Of a stretch of 56,376 nt of DNA, positions 1 to 7,156 are shown piece by piece. Numbering within the stretch: position 1 is the first letter of the stretch; the number at the start of each line of letters is the position of its first letter. The translations under genes and the position numbers were made by a program. The notes under the pieces were generated by a model. The model was not told where the DNA came from. It made no database searches and saw only the letters and a list, made by a program, of their open reading frames with translations. This DNA is from an uncultured Vampirovibrio sp. (GTDB taxonomy: Bacteria > Cyanobacteriota > Vampirovibrionia > Gastranaerophilales > Gastranaerophilaceae): assembly GCA_910579975.1 (NCBI GenBank), contig CAJTWU010000012.1:1-56376 (forward strand). Reading direction: 5' to 3'.

Positions 1-246
1 ATTACCGGCACCACTTGGTACTCTACCGTTTGTACCGATAGTAGCTGTTTTTCTATCCTGTATACCGCCTTCATTATCTATGTTATATCCTATTGATTCA
101 CCGTTAACAAATACCCAGGGTGATTTTTCACTTGCTCCTCTTACAAGTTTCTTGTTTACCATAGGAGCTGATGCTGCAGCTACAACTGCTACAATTGTTA
201 GAACAATCATCATTTCCATTAATGAAAATCCGTGTAATCTTCTCAT
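1..246 (-). CDS. Type IV prepilin-like protein, 5' part only (runs off the window)
   Basis: The minus strand opens with Met-Arg-Arg-Leu-His-Gly followed by FSLMEMMIVLTIVAVVAAAS. This is a class III signal: short basic leader, prepilin peptidase site between Gly6 and Phe7, Glu at position 5 of the mature chain, then a hydrophobic helix. By family knowledge such proteins are cleaved by PilD and assembled into type IV pili or pseudopili. After the helix come about 50 residues (KKLVRGASEKSPWVFVNG and a Gly/Asn-rich stretch) with no stop, so the 3' end lies beyond position 1. GAGG sits 10-13 nt before the ATG. A 145-nt leader with strong folding potential precedes it. The SPWVFVNG and GTNGRVPSGAGN segments recall pilin-fold proteins carrying beta-helical or tail-fibre-like C-termini, but that part is outside the window. 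Confidence 0.85.
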   Translation of the reverse strand, partial: MRRLHGFSLMEMMIVLTIVAVVAAASAPMVNKKLVRGASEKSPWVFVNGESIGYNIDNEGGIQDRKTATIGTNGRVPSGAGN

Positions 247-254
247 GCTTTTAC

Positions 255-374
255 CTCAATTCATTGAGCACACGCCAATAGCCCTATTTTGAGCAAGATA
301 GTCCGGACATTCGCCTCCAATCCAACTCAAACTACGGCAAAGTGCCGTATAATAAAGCTATTAGCTCACTCAAT
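255..374 (-). promoter_or_regulatory. Structured 5' leader of the prepilin gene (orphan riboswitch-like fold)
   Basis: Read on the minus strand the leader can fold as a closed three-way junction. P1 pairs ATTGAG (374-369) with CTCAAT (268-263) and continues as GCTAATAGC (365-357) with GCTATTGGC (282-274). P2 is ACGGCA-CTT-TGCCGT (348-334). P3 pairs TTTGAG (331-326) with CTCAAA (293-288). The 3' strand of P1, CTCAAT, can instead pair with ATTGAG at 260-255, which holds the start of the Shine-Dalgarno GAGG. P1 formation and SD masking are therefore mutually exclusive, as in translational riboswitches. I could not match it to GEMM (c-di-GMP), TPP, glycine or purine consensus. The pairing is seen by eye; ligand sensing is inference. 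Confidence 0.5.
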
Positions 375-397
375 ATTAAATTATTGCTACATGTATT

Positions 398-406
398 ATT
401 ATAACA
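398..406 (-). promoter_or_regulatory. Extended -10 promoter of the prepilin leader
   Basis: The minus strand reads TGTTATAAT, an extended -10 (TGn + TATAAT) with no good -35 at 17 bp. Transcription would start near 391, about 145 nt before the prepilin ATG, so the whole folded leader would be transcribed. From here to 510 I see only AT-rich sequence. Confidence 0.5.
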
Positions 407-510
407 GATTTTTTAGAAAATTAAAGTACTAGTACAAAAGCATAACAAATTTTTACATAAATTATCTTTTCAGGTGATTAACCAGTCTAAATTCAGTTTA
501 GTATATAGGT

Positions 511-666
511 ATGAAAATCCCAACATTTTTTAGATTTTTAAACAAAAAAATAGAAAAATATGATAGGCTTGCAACAAATCCGTTTATAACACCAAAGCCT
601 GTAACTTTAATATGGGTTAGCGAGGAAGATAACCCTAAAGACGAGCGTTTTTGGGAACAACAGTAA
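511..666 (+). CDS. Small 51-residue protein, unknown
   Basis: An ATG-started ORF begins MKIPTFFRFLNKKIEKYDRL and ends in FWEQQ. It is too short for routine callers. A TAGTAT box ends exactly 6 nt before the ATG, the same spacing as many genes here that look leaderless, and this is the main support for expression. Composition is normal for a cytosolic protein: a basic, aromatic N-terminus and an acidic C-terminus (SEEDNPKDE). The last 32 bp overlap the 3' end of convergent glgC. I recognise no family. It could be a chance ORF, and conservation in relatives would decide. Confidence 0.45.
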   Translation: MKIPTFFRFLNKKIEKYDRLATNPFITPKPVTLIWVSEEDNPKDERFWEQQ

Positions 667-1870
667 CTCCGCCTTCTGAAACATAAAAACCACGTGCAAT
701 ATCATCTTCACGATTTATACCAATTTTAGTATAAGGAGGTATATCAACATTTTTATCAATAATTGCTTTTCGTATTTCAGAATATCTTCCAACATTAACA
801 TTCTCCATCAATATACTGTCTGATACCTGAGAATAACTGTTAATTTTAACCTTCGGAGAAAGAACACATCTGGAAATTGAACCACCCGAAACAATACATC
901 CTTCAGAAACCATTGAGTCCGTAGCCATTCCAACTCTATCACCTTCCTGCCAAATAAATTTAGCCGGAGGATAATTATAATTGAATGTCCTCAATGGCCA
1001 ATCTTTTGAGTATAAATCCAATTCAGGTTCATATTCCAATAAATCCATATTAGCTTGCCAATATGCATCAATACACCCTACATCTCTCCAATAACCTTTT
1101 TCTTTTTTGGTCATACCGGGAAAATGATTTTCAGCAAAATTATATATAAATATTTCTTTTCCTTGATTTAATAACATCGGGATAACATTTTTACCAAAAT
1201 CATGGTTCGAGTCTGATATTTTTGAGTCTTCTTCCAAAGCCTGAACAAGAGTATTTTTATTAAATATATAGTTGCCCATAGAAGCTAAGCACATTTTTGG
1301 ATTATTAGGAATAGGTTTTGGCGGAGTTTTAGGCTTTTCAACAAATCCTGTTAATCTCCAATTCTCATCAACTTCAATAATTCCAAACTCATGCGCTTCT
1401 TCGATAGGTATAGGAATTGCAGAAATCGTAAGCTCTGCATTATTCTTTTTATGGAATTTGAGCATTTGCCACACATCCATTTTGTATATATGATCCCCTC
1501 CAAAAACACAAACATAATCAGGTTCTTCATCATGAATATGGAAAATATTTTGATACACAGCATCGGCTGTTCCCTGATACCATGCTCCTCCTGTTCTCAT
1601 TTGTGCTGGAACTAAATCAACATATTGATTTAAGAAAGGAGACAATGTCCATCCGCGTGTTATATGTTTATTCAAAGAATCTGATTTATACTGAGTTAAT
1701 ACTTTTATCTTAAAGAACCCTGAATTAATAAAATTATTCAGAACAAAATCTATAATTCTGTATCTTCCTCCAAAAGGCACAGCAGGCTTTGCTCTATCTT
1801 GAGTTAAAGGAAAAAGTCTTTTACCTTCTCCACCTGCTAAAATCATAACCAATGCGTTATCTACAGACAT
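635..1870 (-). CDS. glgC: Glucose-1-phosphate adenylyltransferase (ADP-glucose pyrophosphorylase)
   Basis: GlgC makes ADP-glucose from glucose-1-phosphate and ATP, the committed step of glycogen synthesis. The 411 residues match the family length. The N-terminal nucleotidyltransferase domain shows GGEGKRLFPLTQDRAKPAVP (about 13-32), then the substrate loop GTADAVYQN and the metal-binding GGDHIYKMD. The C-terminal third is a left-handed beta-helix (SEGCIVSGGSISRCVLSP, then NVGRYSEIRKAIIDKNVDIP). The C-terminal GINREDDIARGFYVSEGGVTVV resembles plant and cyanobacterial enzymes, typically regulated by 3-phosphoglycerate and phosphate. An AGGAGAG ribosome site precedes the ATG. It stands alone; the GH77 and GH57 glucan enzymes are elsewhere in the window. 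Confidence 0.95.
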   Translation of the reverse strand: MSVDNALVMILAGGEGKRLFPLTQDRAKPAVPFGGRYRIIDFVLNNFINSGFFKIKVLTQYKSDSLNKHITRGWTLSPFLNQYVDLVPAQMRTGGAWYQGTADAVYQNIFHIHDEEPDYVCVFGGDHIYKMDVWQMLKFHKKNNAELTISAIPIPIEEAHEFGIIEVDENWRLTGFVEKPKTPPKPIPNNPKMCLASMGNYIFNKNTLVQALEEDSKISDSNHDFGKNVIPMLLNQGKEIFIYNFAENHFPGMTKKEKGYWRDVGCIDAYWQANMDLLEYEPELDLYSKDWPLRTFNYNYPPAKFIWQEGDRVGMATDSMVSEGCIVSGGSISRCVLSPKVKINSYSQVSDSILMENVNVGRYSEIRKAIIDKNVDIPPYTKIGINREDDIARGFYVSEGGVTVVPKNARL

Positions 1871-1891
1871 ACAGCTCTCCTATTTAACCTC

Positions 1892-1900
1892 ATTATAACA
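1892..1900 (-). promoter_or_regulatory. Extended -10 promoter of glgC
   Basis: Minus strand TGTTATAAT ends 21 nt before the glgC ATG, giving a short leader that carries AGGAGAG. No clear -35 is visible. Confidence 0.5.
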
Positions 1901-2155
1901 AATCAGCTTGTTTTTACATCCCTCGCATAAAGTAGACAAGCTTAACAAAAATTTACAATGAAATTTTATATAGTTTTTTAAGTTTTTTTAAAAATTTTTA
2001 ACATCAGAATAACTATATAAGAATTAATTTTATTGTTTTTGCATAACTTTCTTAAAACGAAAAAAATAATCAAAATTTCTTCTTTACATTTCCTTTACAT
2101 TTATAAGAAATATGGCAATTTTAATTTTGCCCCGCTTTTAAATATATATATATGT

Positions 2156-2164
2156 TGATATAAT
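2156..2164 (+). promoter_or_regulatory. Extended -10 promoter that fixes the start of the next gene
   Basis: TGATATAAT is a perfect extended -10 (TGn + TATAAT). The expected transcript start is near 2171, downstream of the first in-frame ATG at 2167, so that ATG should not be in the mRNA and the start is probably 2188 or 2194. The rest of the 317-bp gap after glgC is AT-rich (runs of T and A between 1970 and 2110) with no gene or convincing fold. Confidence 0.55.
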
Positions 2165-2187
2165 CAATGTATTGCATTAGAAGAAAT

Positions 2188-3717
2188 ATGTGTATGATTA
2201 GCAGAATTGGTGTAGAAGACAGACATTTTAATAATGTAAATAAAAACAATTTAAAGCAAAACCCGACATTTAAAAGCGGGGTTGGGGGCGCATTTTTGAG
2301 CTGTATTCAAGCATGCGAAAGAAATCCCATGGTTAATGTTGCTGTAATTGATTTATTAAGTGCAATTTTACCAAGAACTTTTGTTGAATCTTTAACCAAT
2401 TGGTTTGCGGGATTTGAAGCATTTAGAAGAGAATCATCAGGTTTAATCGTAAACTGTATGATACCAAGTGTCGTTGCAATGGGTTTTGCAGCTGCATTAA
2501 ACAAATTTGTCATGCCAAAAGGTTCTAATATGACTGAATGCTGGGCTGATAACAGTCTTATCCAAAAAGCTACAGATATTTATTCTAATTCCAGTGCCGA
2601 TGATAAAGTAAAAGACAGTTTAAAAGAAATCCTTAAAGGAATTGAAGGCACAGACGGCAAAAAGAAAGTTAAGTTTGGCGAAGTTTTAACAGAAGCTGAA
2701 TTAGAAGAATATGCTAACAAATTAAAAGAATTATCAACTTCAAAAAAATCAAGAAAAGAATTTAATAAAGAAATAAGTAAAATAACTAAAGAACTTGCAG
2801 ATAAAACACATGTTTTTGAAAGTATAAATGTTGGAGATGTTAAAGCAACTACAACAACTACTCTTCTTGAAGATTCTGTTAAATACTTTAGAGAATTTCA
2901 AAAAGTAGGAAATGGGACGACTATAGCTGATTTTGCGAAGAAAAGCAAAAGTCTTGTTAAAACTAAAAGTGGATTGGCTCTAGCAGTCATATTACCTCTT
3001 GCTGCTTCAATGCAATATATTAACAGATGGATTACCGAAAAATCATCAGGCGTAAAAGGTGCTCCTATTTATGATGATTTTGGAAAAGATCAGGATGAAG
3101 AAATTAGAGCAAAGGCTAAAGAAGGTTTATTTAAACAAAAGTTAATCTCAATTTCTTCTATGGTTGGAGTTGCGCTACTTTCTATGATGAAAAAGCCAAC
3201 CCTTGGAATGCTTGAATTCAAAGGTATTTTCCCGACAATGGATCAAGCAAGAATAATATCTACCACAACATTTGCTTCACGTATGGCTGCGGCTGATGAC
3301 AAAAATGAATTAGCAGAAGCAACCGTAAGAGATATTGCAACATTCTCAAGTATGTATTTCTTAGGTGATTATGTAGCAAAAGCTACTGCTACTGCAATCC
3401 AGAAAAAGACTGGAATTACGTTACTAAATGATACAAAACCACTAAAGGGTGATGAAAATGCTTTGAAGAAATTCTGGCACTGGGTTAAAGATGTTAACAT
3501 TAAATCATCAGAAGAAGTTATTGGTAAAAAAGCAGTTAACATGCGTTCTGCTTGCCAAGCGGCTAACTTGGGTGTATCATTGTTACTGTTAGGGTTAGTA
3601 ATTCCTATTTTTACACGAAAAAATACGCAGAAAAAGCACGCCGAAGCTTTAAAAGCTGCACATAGTGACCAATCGTCGAATACGGTCACGTCCGGGCGAA
3701 CGACTAATGCCGCCTAA
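2188..3717 (+). CDS. Membrane protein of unknown function, paralogue of the next gene
   Basis: About 509 residues. The N-terminus carries the lineage tag: MISRIG..., then NPTFKSGVG near residue 30. Then come RRESSG and a hydrophobic helix (IVNCMIPSVVAMGFAAALN), a charged, helical middle rich in Lys and Glu, and further helices (ALAVILPLAASMQYINRW; LGVSLLLLGLVIPIF). The tail is short and basic. The downstream protein shares the order and several motifs: RRExSG, S(M/I)Q..N, FKG(I/F)xPT, (S/A)R..A..D(K)(D/N)EL, and a final GLVI/LGIP helix. No catalytic motif is visible and I do not recognise the family. ATG 2167 lies upstream of the inferred transcript start; 2194 is an alternative start to 2188. 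Confidence 0.75.
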   Translation: MCMISRIGVEDRHFNNVNKNNLKQNPTFKSGVGGAFLSCIQACERNPMVNVAVIDLLSAILPRTFVESLTNWFAGFEAFRRESSGLIVNCMIPSVVAMGFAAALNKFVMPKGSNMTECWADNSLIQKATDIYSNSSADDKVKDSLKEILKGIEGTDGKKKVKFGEVLTEAELEEYANKLKELSTSKKSRKEFNKEISKITKELADKTHVFESINVGDVKATTTTTLLEDSVKYFREFQKVGNGTTIADFAKKSKSLVKTKSGLALAVILPLAASMQYINRWITEKSSGVKGAPIYDDFGKDQDEEIRAKAKEGLFKQKLISISSMVGVALLSMMKKPTLGMLEFKGIFPTMDQARIISTTTFASRMAAADDKNELAEATVRDIATFSSMYFLGDYVAKATATAIQKKTGITLLNDTKPLKGDENALKKFWHWVKDVNIKSSEEVIGKKAVNMRSACQAANLGVSLLLLGLVIPIFTRKNTQKKHAEALKAAHSDQSSNTVTSGRTTNAA

Positions 3718-3753
3718 TAGGAAATTTGTGTAGACTAGAGAAAAAGGTTAAAA

Positions 3754-5373
3754 ATGAAAGTACAGAAAATTCAACAAAACAACAACATACAAAAACAACC
3801 TCAATTTAAAGGCATTGCCGATACAGGTTTAAGATTTTTAGCAACAAATCAAGGTGTTGGTGCAAACTTAACAGACCTTGGATTTATGGTTATACCTCGT
3901 GTAACAACAGATGCTAAACGCGGTCCGGCCGCTTGTGTGGAAACAGCCCGCCGTGAAGCTTCCGGTACTGCTAACCACTCTTTAGTCGGTGTTTATGGTA
4001 TGGCTGGAGGACTTGGTGCTGCTGCTTTAATGGGAATGAAAAGAAATTTTGATGTAAAAGCAAATAAAATGTTTGCAGCTCCTGAAACTTTAAATATTTT
4101 AGCTGAGAATAAAGCAAATCAGGTGAAAAATAACTCTTCTCAAGCTGAATACTTAAAAGAAACTCTTAGAAATATTAAAGCATTCAATCCAACAGCAGCA
4201 AATGCAGACAAAGACGGATTTGTAAAACTTTCAGAAGAAACTGTTGAAGAAATCGCAAATCTTCTTGATAAAGAAATAAATAAAGGAAGCTTTAAAAATT
4301 GGGAAAAGAAAGACTCTGTTAATTCACTTGAAACAGCAATGAATAAAATTATTGCAGACACAGGAGCCGAGTCTAAATATATTCTTGAATCAGCAGATGC
4401 AAAAATTAAAAGTGAAACAAGTTTAAAAACTTTATTAAAAGATATTTATCAATTGTCAGAGTCTTTTAATAAAGAAAAAGTAAAAACAGTTTTTGAAGAA
4501 CAAGTTAGAAACGGTAAAGGGATTAAAGATAACGCATTTATCCAAAAGCTTACTAATTTCTCTAAAATACGTTCATTAGCAGGTTTTGCAGTTGCAACCG
4601 GTGTTGGTATGTCAATTCAGCCAATGAACATATACTTAACTAAAAAGAAAACAGGTTCTGATGGTTTCGTAGGTGTTGAAGGAAGAAGCAAAGACAACAG
4701 CACTCAATTCAAGCTTATGAAAGGAACAGCCGGAGCCGGTTTCTTAGGATTAACCCTTGCAACTTTAGGAACAGTAAGCCCTAGCAAACTCATGAGCAAA
4801 ATTGCGTTCAAAGGTTTTTGGCCTACAATTCCTCAACTTAAAGGTATCTACGGTTTAACCATTATTTCAAGACTTTTAGCTACCCGCGATAAAGACGAAC
4901 TTAGAGAATCTTTAACTAAGGATACTTTAGGCTTCCTAAGCTGGCTTGTTCTTGGTGATATTGTTAACAAAATGACTGCCGAAAGCCTTGATAAGACTGT
5001 TATGAACAGAACAAAAGATGTTGCAAACAAAGGTTACTTTGGAAGAATATTCAACTCTTCACTTAAAACAAGAGATGAAGTTCTTGTTGAAACTCTTTCT
5101 AAAAATGGAATTGCAACTGTTAAAGAAAATGGTGTTGCAAAAACTTTCAAAGAAATGTTAAAAGATTTGAATGGAATAAACAATGAACAGGTTAAGAAAC
5201 TAGCTAAGAAAAAACTAGGAACCCTTAACAAAGCACAAGCAGCCGGTTACTTGTTCTCTGGCTTAGTACTTGGTCTTGGTATTCCTAATCTGAATATTTA
5301 CATTACAAACGCTCTCGATAAAAAACGTAAAGCAGCTAAGGCAGCTGAAGAACAGCAAAATGCCGTTGCATAG
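3754..5373 (+). CDS. Membrane protein of unknown function, paralogue of the preceding gene
   Basis: 539 residues, 36 bp after its paralogue and probably cotranscribed. The N-terminus KVQKIQQNNNIQKQPQFKG is a clear example of the tag shared by several unrelated proteins here. RREASG follows near residue 66, then a Gly/Ala-rich helix (GVYGMAGGLGAAALMG). Next are a long charged helical region and helices at SLAGFAVATGVGMSIQPMN, GAGFLGLTLATLGT and YLFSGLVLGLGIPNLNIY. Pairwise likeness to the upstream protein is strongest in the last 220 residues. Tandem duplication followed by divergence is the simplest origin. The last 38 bp overlap convergent pgeF. No enzyme motif is visible, so a structural or scaffold role is only a guess. 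Confidence 0.8.
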   Translation: MKVQKIQQNNNIQKQPQFKGIADTGLRFLATNQGVGANLTDLGFMVIPRVTTDAKRGPAACVETARREASGTANHSLVGVYGMAGGLGAAALMGMKRNFDVKANKMFAAPETLNILAENKANQVKNNSSQAEYLKETLRNIKAFNPTAANADKDGFVKLSEETVEEIANLLDKEINKGSFKNWEKKDSVNSLETAMNKIIADTGAESKYILESADAKIKSETSLKTLLKDIYQLSESFNKEKVKTVFEEQVRNGKGIKDNAFIQKLTNFSKIRSLAGFAVATGVGMSIQPMNIYLTKKKTGSDGFVGVEGRSKDNSTQFKLMKGTAGAGFLGLTLATLGTVSPSKLMSKIAFKGFWPTIPQLKGIYGLTIISRLLATRDKDELRESLTKDTLGFLSWLVLGDIVNKMTAESLDKTVMNRTKDVANKGYFGRIFNSSLKTRDEVLVETLSKNGIATVKENGVAKTFKEMLKDLNGINNEQVKKLAKKKLGTLNKAQAAGYLFSGLVLGLGIPNLNIYITNALDKKRKAAKAAEEQQNAVA

Positions 5374-5974
5374 TACCGTTTTCTTTTCTGTAAGAGTAAA
5401 ATAAATCATTATTACAGCTTGTACAGTAAGGACAAATGTCAATTTTTTCAACTCCAACTTCCTGGAGTTGACGGGCATTTATAGCTTTCAAATCAACATT
5501 ACAATTATTATATAAATTAGCAGTGTCTTTAACTGTTTGAAGCAGTTTGGTTTTTACATCATCTGAAACTTCATAACAGCAAAGACTAATTGCAGGACCT
5601 ATTACAACAATTGTATCTTTGGCTTGACCACCCATTTTCTCGATAGTTTTGACTCCTATTTTTTGAGCAGTACCGCGCCATCCGGCATGTGATATTGCAC
5701 CGGTGTTTGTCCTGGGATTATAAAAAAGCAAAGGTGTACAATCGGCAAATTTTAAACGGATTTTTTGTCGGGATTTAGTAATGATTAAACCGTCTGTATC
5801 AGGATATTGCAGCCTTTCATCAACATATTCAACATGGTCGGAATGAGTCTGTTCAGGCATCACCCCACCCCAACCCTCCCCATCCAGGGAGGGAGCATAG
5901 TTACGTGTTGTAAAAAAATGCTCAATGCCGTCCAAATAATCACTTTTTAAAACATCATTCTCAAAATAAAACAT
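5336..5974 (-). CDS. pgeF: YfiH/PgeF family purine-nucleoside phosphorylase-like protein (DUF152)
   Basis: 212 residues with the family signature in order: TDGLI, FADCTPLLFY, SHAGWRGT (zinc and active-site His), IGPAISLCCYEV, an NARQL...VG segment, paired Cys in CPYCTSC, and SYRKENGTMQRHFAV at the C-terminus. Members cleave purine nucleosides and some correct peptidoglycan stem peptides (PgeF). A GC-rich palindrome is inserted in frame near residue 30, encoding PSLDGEGWGGV, which is not part of the normal fold. TATAAT ends exactly 6 nt before the ATG, so the mRNA is probably leaderless. Confidence 0.9.
   Translation of the reverse strand: MFYFENDVLKSDYLDGIEHFFTTRNYAPSLDGEGWGGVMPEQTHSDHVEYVDERLQYPDTDGLIITKSRQKIRLKFADCTPLLFYNPRTNTGAISHAGWRGTAQKIGVKTIEKMGGQAKDTIVVIGPAISLCCYEVSDDVKTKLLQTVKDTANLYNNCNVDLKAINARQLQEVGVEKIDICPYCTSCNNDLFYSYRKENGTMQRHFAVLQLP
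5861..5895. repeat. GC-rich REP-like palindrome inside pgeF
   Basis: A run of C-rich motifs (CACCCCACCCCAA) followed by CCCTCCC-N6-GGGAGGG sits in very AT-rich DNA. On the pgeF strand it is read in frame as SLDGEGWGG. Peptides of this type recur in many bacterial genomes where small palindromic repeats invade coding sequence. Only one copy is in the window, so repeat status rests on resemblance. Confidence 0.5.
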
Positions 5975-5988
5975 GGTTTTATTATACG

Positions 5989-6318
5989 TTAAAAAGAAGA
6001 ATAAAGCAGAGAATTTATTGCTCTAGATGTTGTTCTTTCTTCGTGCATTTTATTTGCATTCATTTCAATTGTTCTTAGTTCTTTTAAACATGCATCTTGT
6101 GAAGCTTCTGATAAACTGTTACATTTTGCAACCCGTTTTTCAAATGTAGCTCTTCTGTTAGCCCAATATCTGCCTTCTGCTGTCCAATGAAAACCATCTA
6201 CTTTTACGTTTTTGAAATTGCTTGGAGCAAACTCTTCCCATTCTAAATCAAAAAATTTTTCGGCATATACTGGGGTAAATAAAGCTATAAGTGATAAAAT
6301 TACAAATATTTTTTTCAT
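5989..6318 (-). CDS. Small secreted protein, unknown
   Basis: 109 residues with a clear Sec signal peptide (KKIFVILSLIALFTPVYA, cleavage after AYA-like VYA) and a mature chain rich in Arg, Glu and aromatic residues. Two Cys (AKCNSL and DACLKEL) could form a disulfide in the periplasm. It is helical with no recognised domain. AAGGGAG precedes the ATG. It is divergent from the AbrB-like gene. Confidence 0.7.
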   Translation of the reverse strand: MKKIFVILSLIALFTPVYAEKFFDLEWEEFAPSNFKNVKVDGFHWTAEGRYWANRRATFEKRVAKCNSLSEASQDACLKELRTIEMNANKMHEERTTSRAINSLLYSSF

Positions 6319-6338
6319 TGTTTCTCCCTTTCATACTT

Positions 6339-6412
6339 TATGCATACATTTTGCAATATTAAAAATTGTAGCACTAATTTAACATGAATACAAGATGTAA
6401 CTTTTATGCATA
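6339..6412. promoter_or_regulatory. Intergenic region with two TATGCATA sites
   Basis: TATGCATA occurs at 6339-6346 (within TATGCATACAT) and at 6405-6412, just before the first AbrB-like gene. A related ATGAATACAA lies between. The same TATGMATACAT core is tandemly repeated before the second AbrB-like gene. These are candidate operators for the AbrB-like proteins; binding is inference. Confidence 0.4.
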
Positions 6413-6421
6413 TGAGGTAAA

Positions 6422-6742
6422 ATGAAAAAACGTCTATATTCACAAGGTAATGGATGGTTATTATATATTAATAAATCATTTTGTGAATTAGTAGGCATTA
6501 ATAACAATAATCATACTATTGCAATTACTACGAAGAATAATCAATTATTTATAAGACCAATAAATATCGTTAACAAAGAAACACATAATTCATACATAAA
6601 GAAAGAACTGATCATTAGAGGAAGTGCGTATGGTCTATATCTTTCTAAAGCTTTACTGGGAATATTAAAAGTTAATCCAGAAATTGACATAATTGATATT
6701 GAAATAAATAAATCAGCTTTAAGAATAAAAAAAGCTGAATAG
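6422..6742 (+). CDS. Double AbrB/MazE-like DNA-binding protein
   Basis: 106 residues made of two tandem swapped-hairpin units. Unit 1 is QGNGWLLYINKSFCELVGI followed by a beta stretch; unit 2 is IRGSAYGLYLSKALLGILKV followed by DIIDIEINKSALRIKK. The G(N/S)xxxLYxxK...L..L(G)I pattern is that of SpoVT/AbrB and MazE antitoxin N-domains, which usually dimerise; here one chain carries both halves. A GAGGT site lies before the ATG. It heads a run AbrB-AbrB-XRE ending at element copy 1, so roles as repressor of that locus or as antitoxin-type regulator are both reasonable. No MazF-like toxin follows. Confidence 0.75.
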   Translation: MKKRLYSQGNGWLLYINKSFCELVGINNNNHTIAITTKNNQLFIRPINIVNKETHNSYIKKELIIRGSAYGLYLSKALLGILKVNPEIDIIDIEINKSALRIKKAE

Positions 6743-6744
6743 TT

Positions 6745-6766
6745 TATGAATACATTATGAATACAT
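6745..6766 (+). promoter_or_regulatory. Tandem 11-bp repeat TATGAATACAT x2, candidate operator
   Basis: Two perfect, abutting copies of TATGAATACAT lie between the two AbrB-like genes. TATGCATACAT at 6339 is a third near-copy upstream of the first gene. The 11-bp period places both on one face of the helix, which suits a double-domain AbrB protein. Confidence 0.45.
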
Positions 6767-6839
6767 TGTGTAATATATAAAAACAAAGAGATAGTTTATC
6801 ATAAAGCAAGGTCAAATAAACTAAAAGAAGGGCTTTTCA

Positions 6840-7154
6840 TTGAAAAAAGCATTACAAGCAAACGGTAATTCTTGGCAATTATATATCAACAAACCACTTG
6901 CAGATATTATTGGTATAACAAGTAAAAATTATGTTGTATCATTAATTATTCGTGAAAAAATTATTTCTGTTAAACTGCACAACATTGCAAATAAAACTAA
7001 TATTGGCGTATTAACTAAAAAACTTATCAAAAGAGGTTCTGGATATGGTCTAAACATATCAAAACCTTTGCTTGCAGTTTTAGATATAAATCCAGAGGTA
7101 GATGTTGTGGATATCGATATATATGAAAATATGCTTGTAATTAAAAAAGGTTAA
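6840..7154 (+). CDS. Double AbrB/MazE-like DNA-binding protein
   Basis: 104 residues, paralogous to the gene before it. Unit 1 is ANGNSWQLYINKPLADIIGI; unit 2 is KRGSGYGLNISKPLLAVLDI then NPEVDVVDIDIYENMLVIKK. The start is TTG with AGAAGGGC upstream. The XRE gene begins 2 nt after the stop, so the pair is translationally linked. The family binds DNA as intertwined hairpins; the target is probably the TATGMATACAT repeats or the adjoining element promoter (inference). Confidence 0.75.
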   Translation: MKKALQANGNSWQLYINKPLADIIGITSKNYVVSLIIREKIISVKLHNIANKTNIGVLTKKLIKRGSGYGLNISKPLLAVLDINPEVDVVDIDIYENMLVIKKG

Positions 7155-7156
7155 TT

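Noticed and set aside
80..292. Plus-strand 70-codon ORF opposite the prepilin
   Set aside because: It is the complement of the prepilin N-terminus, which has a canonical processing signal.
302..350. Similarity of the pilin leader (minus strand GAGTTGGATTGGAG) to 25232-25245 (GAGTTGGTTGGAG)
   Set aside because: Only about 13 bases agree and flanks differ; expected by chance often enough in 56 kb scanned by eye.
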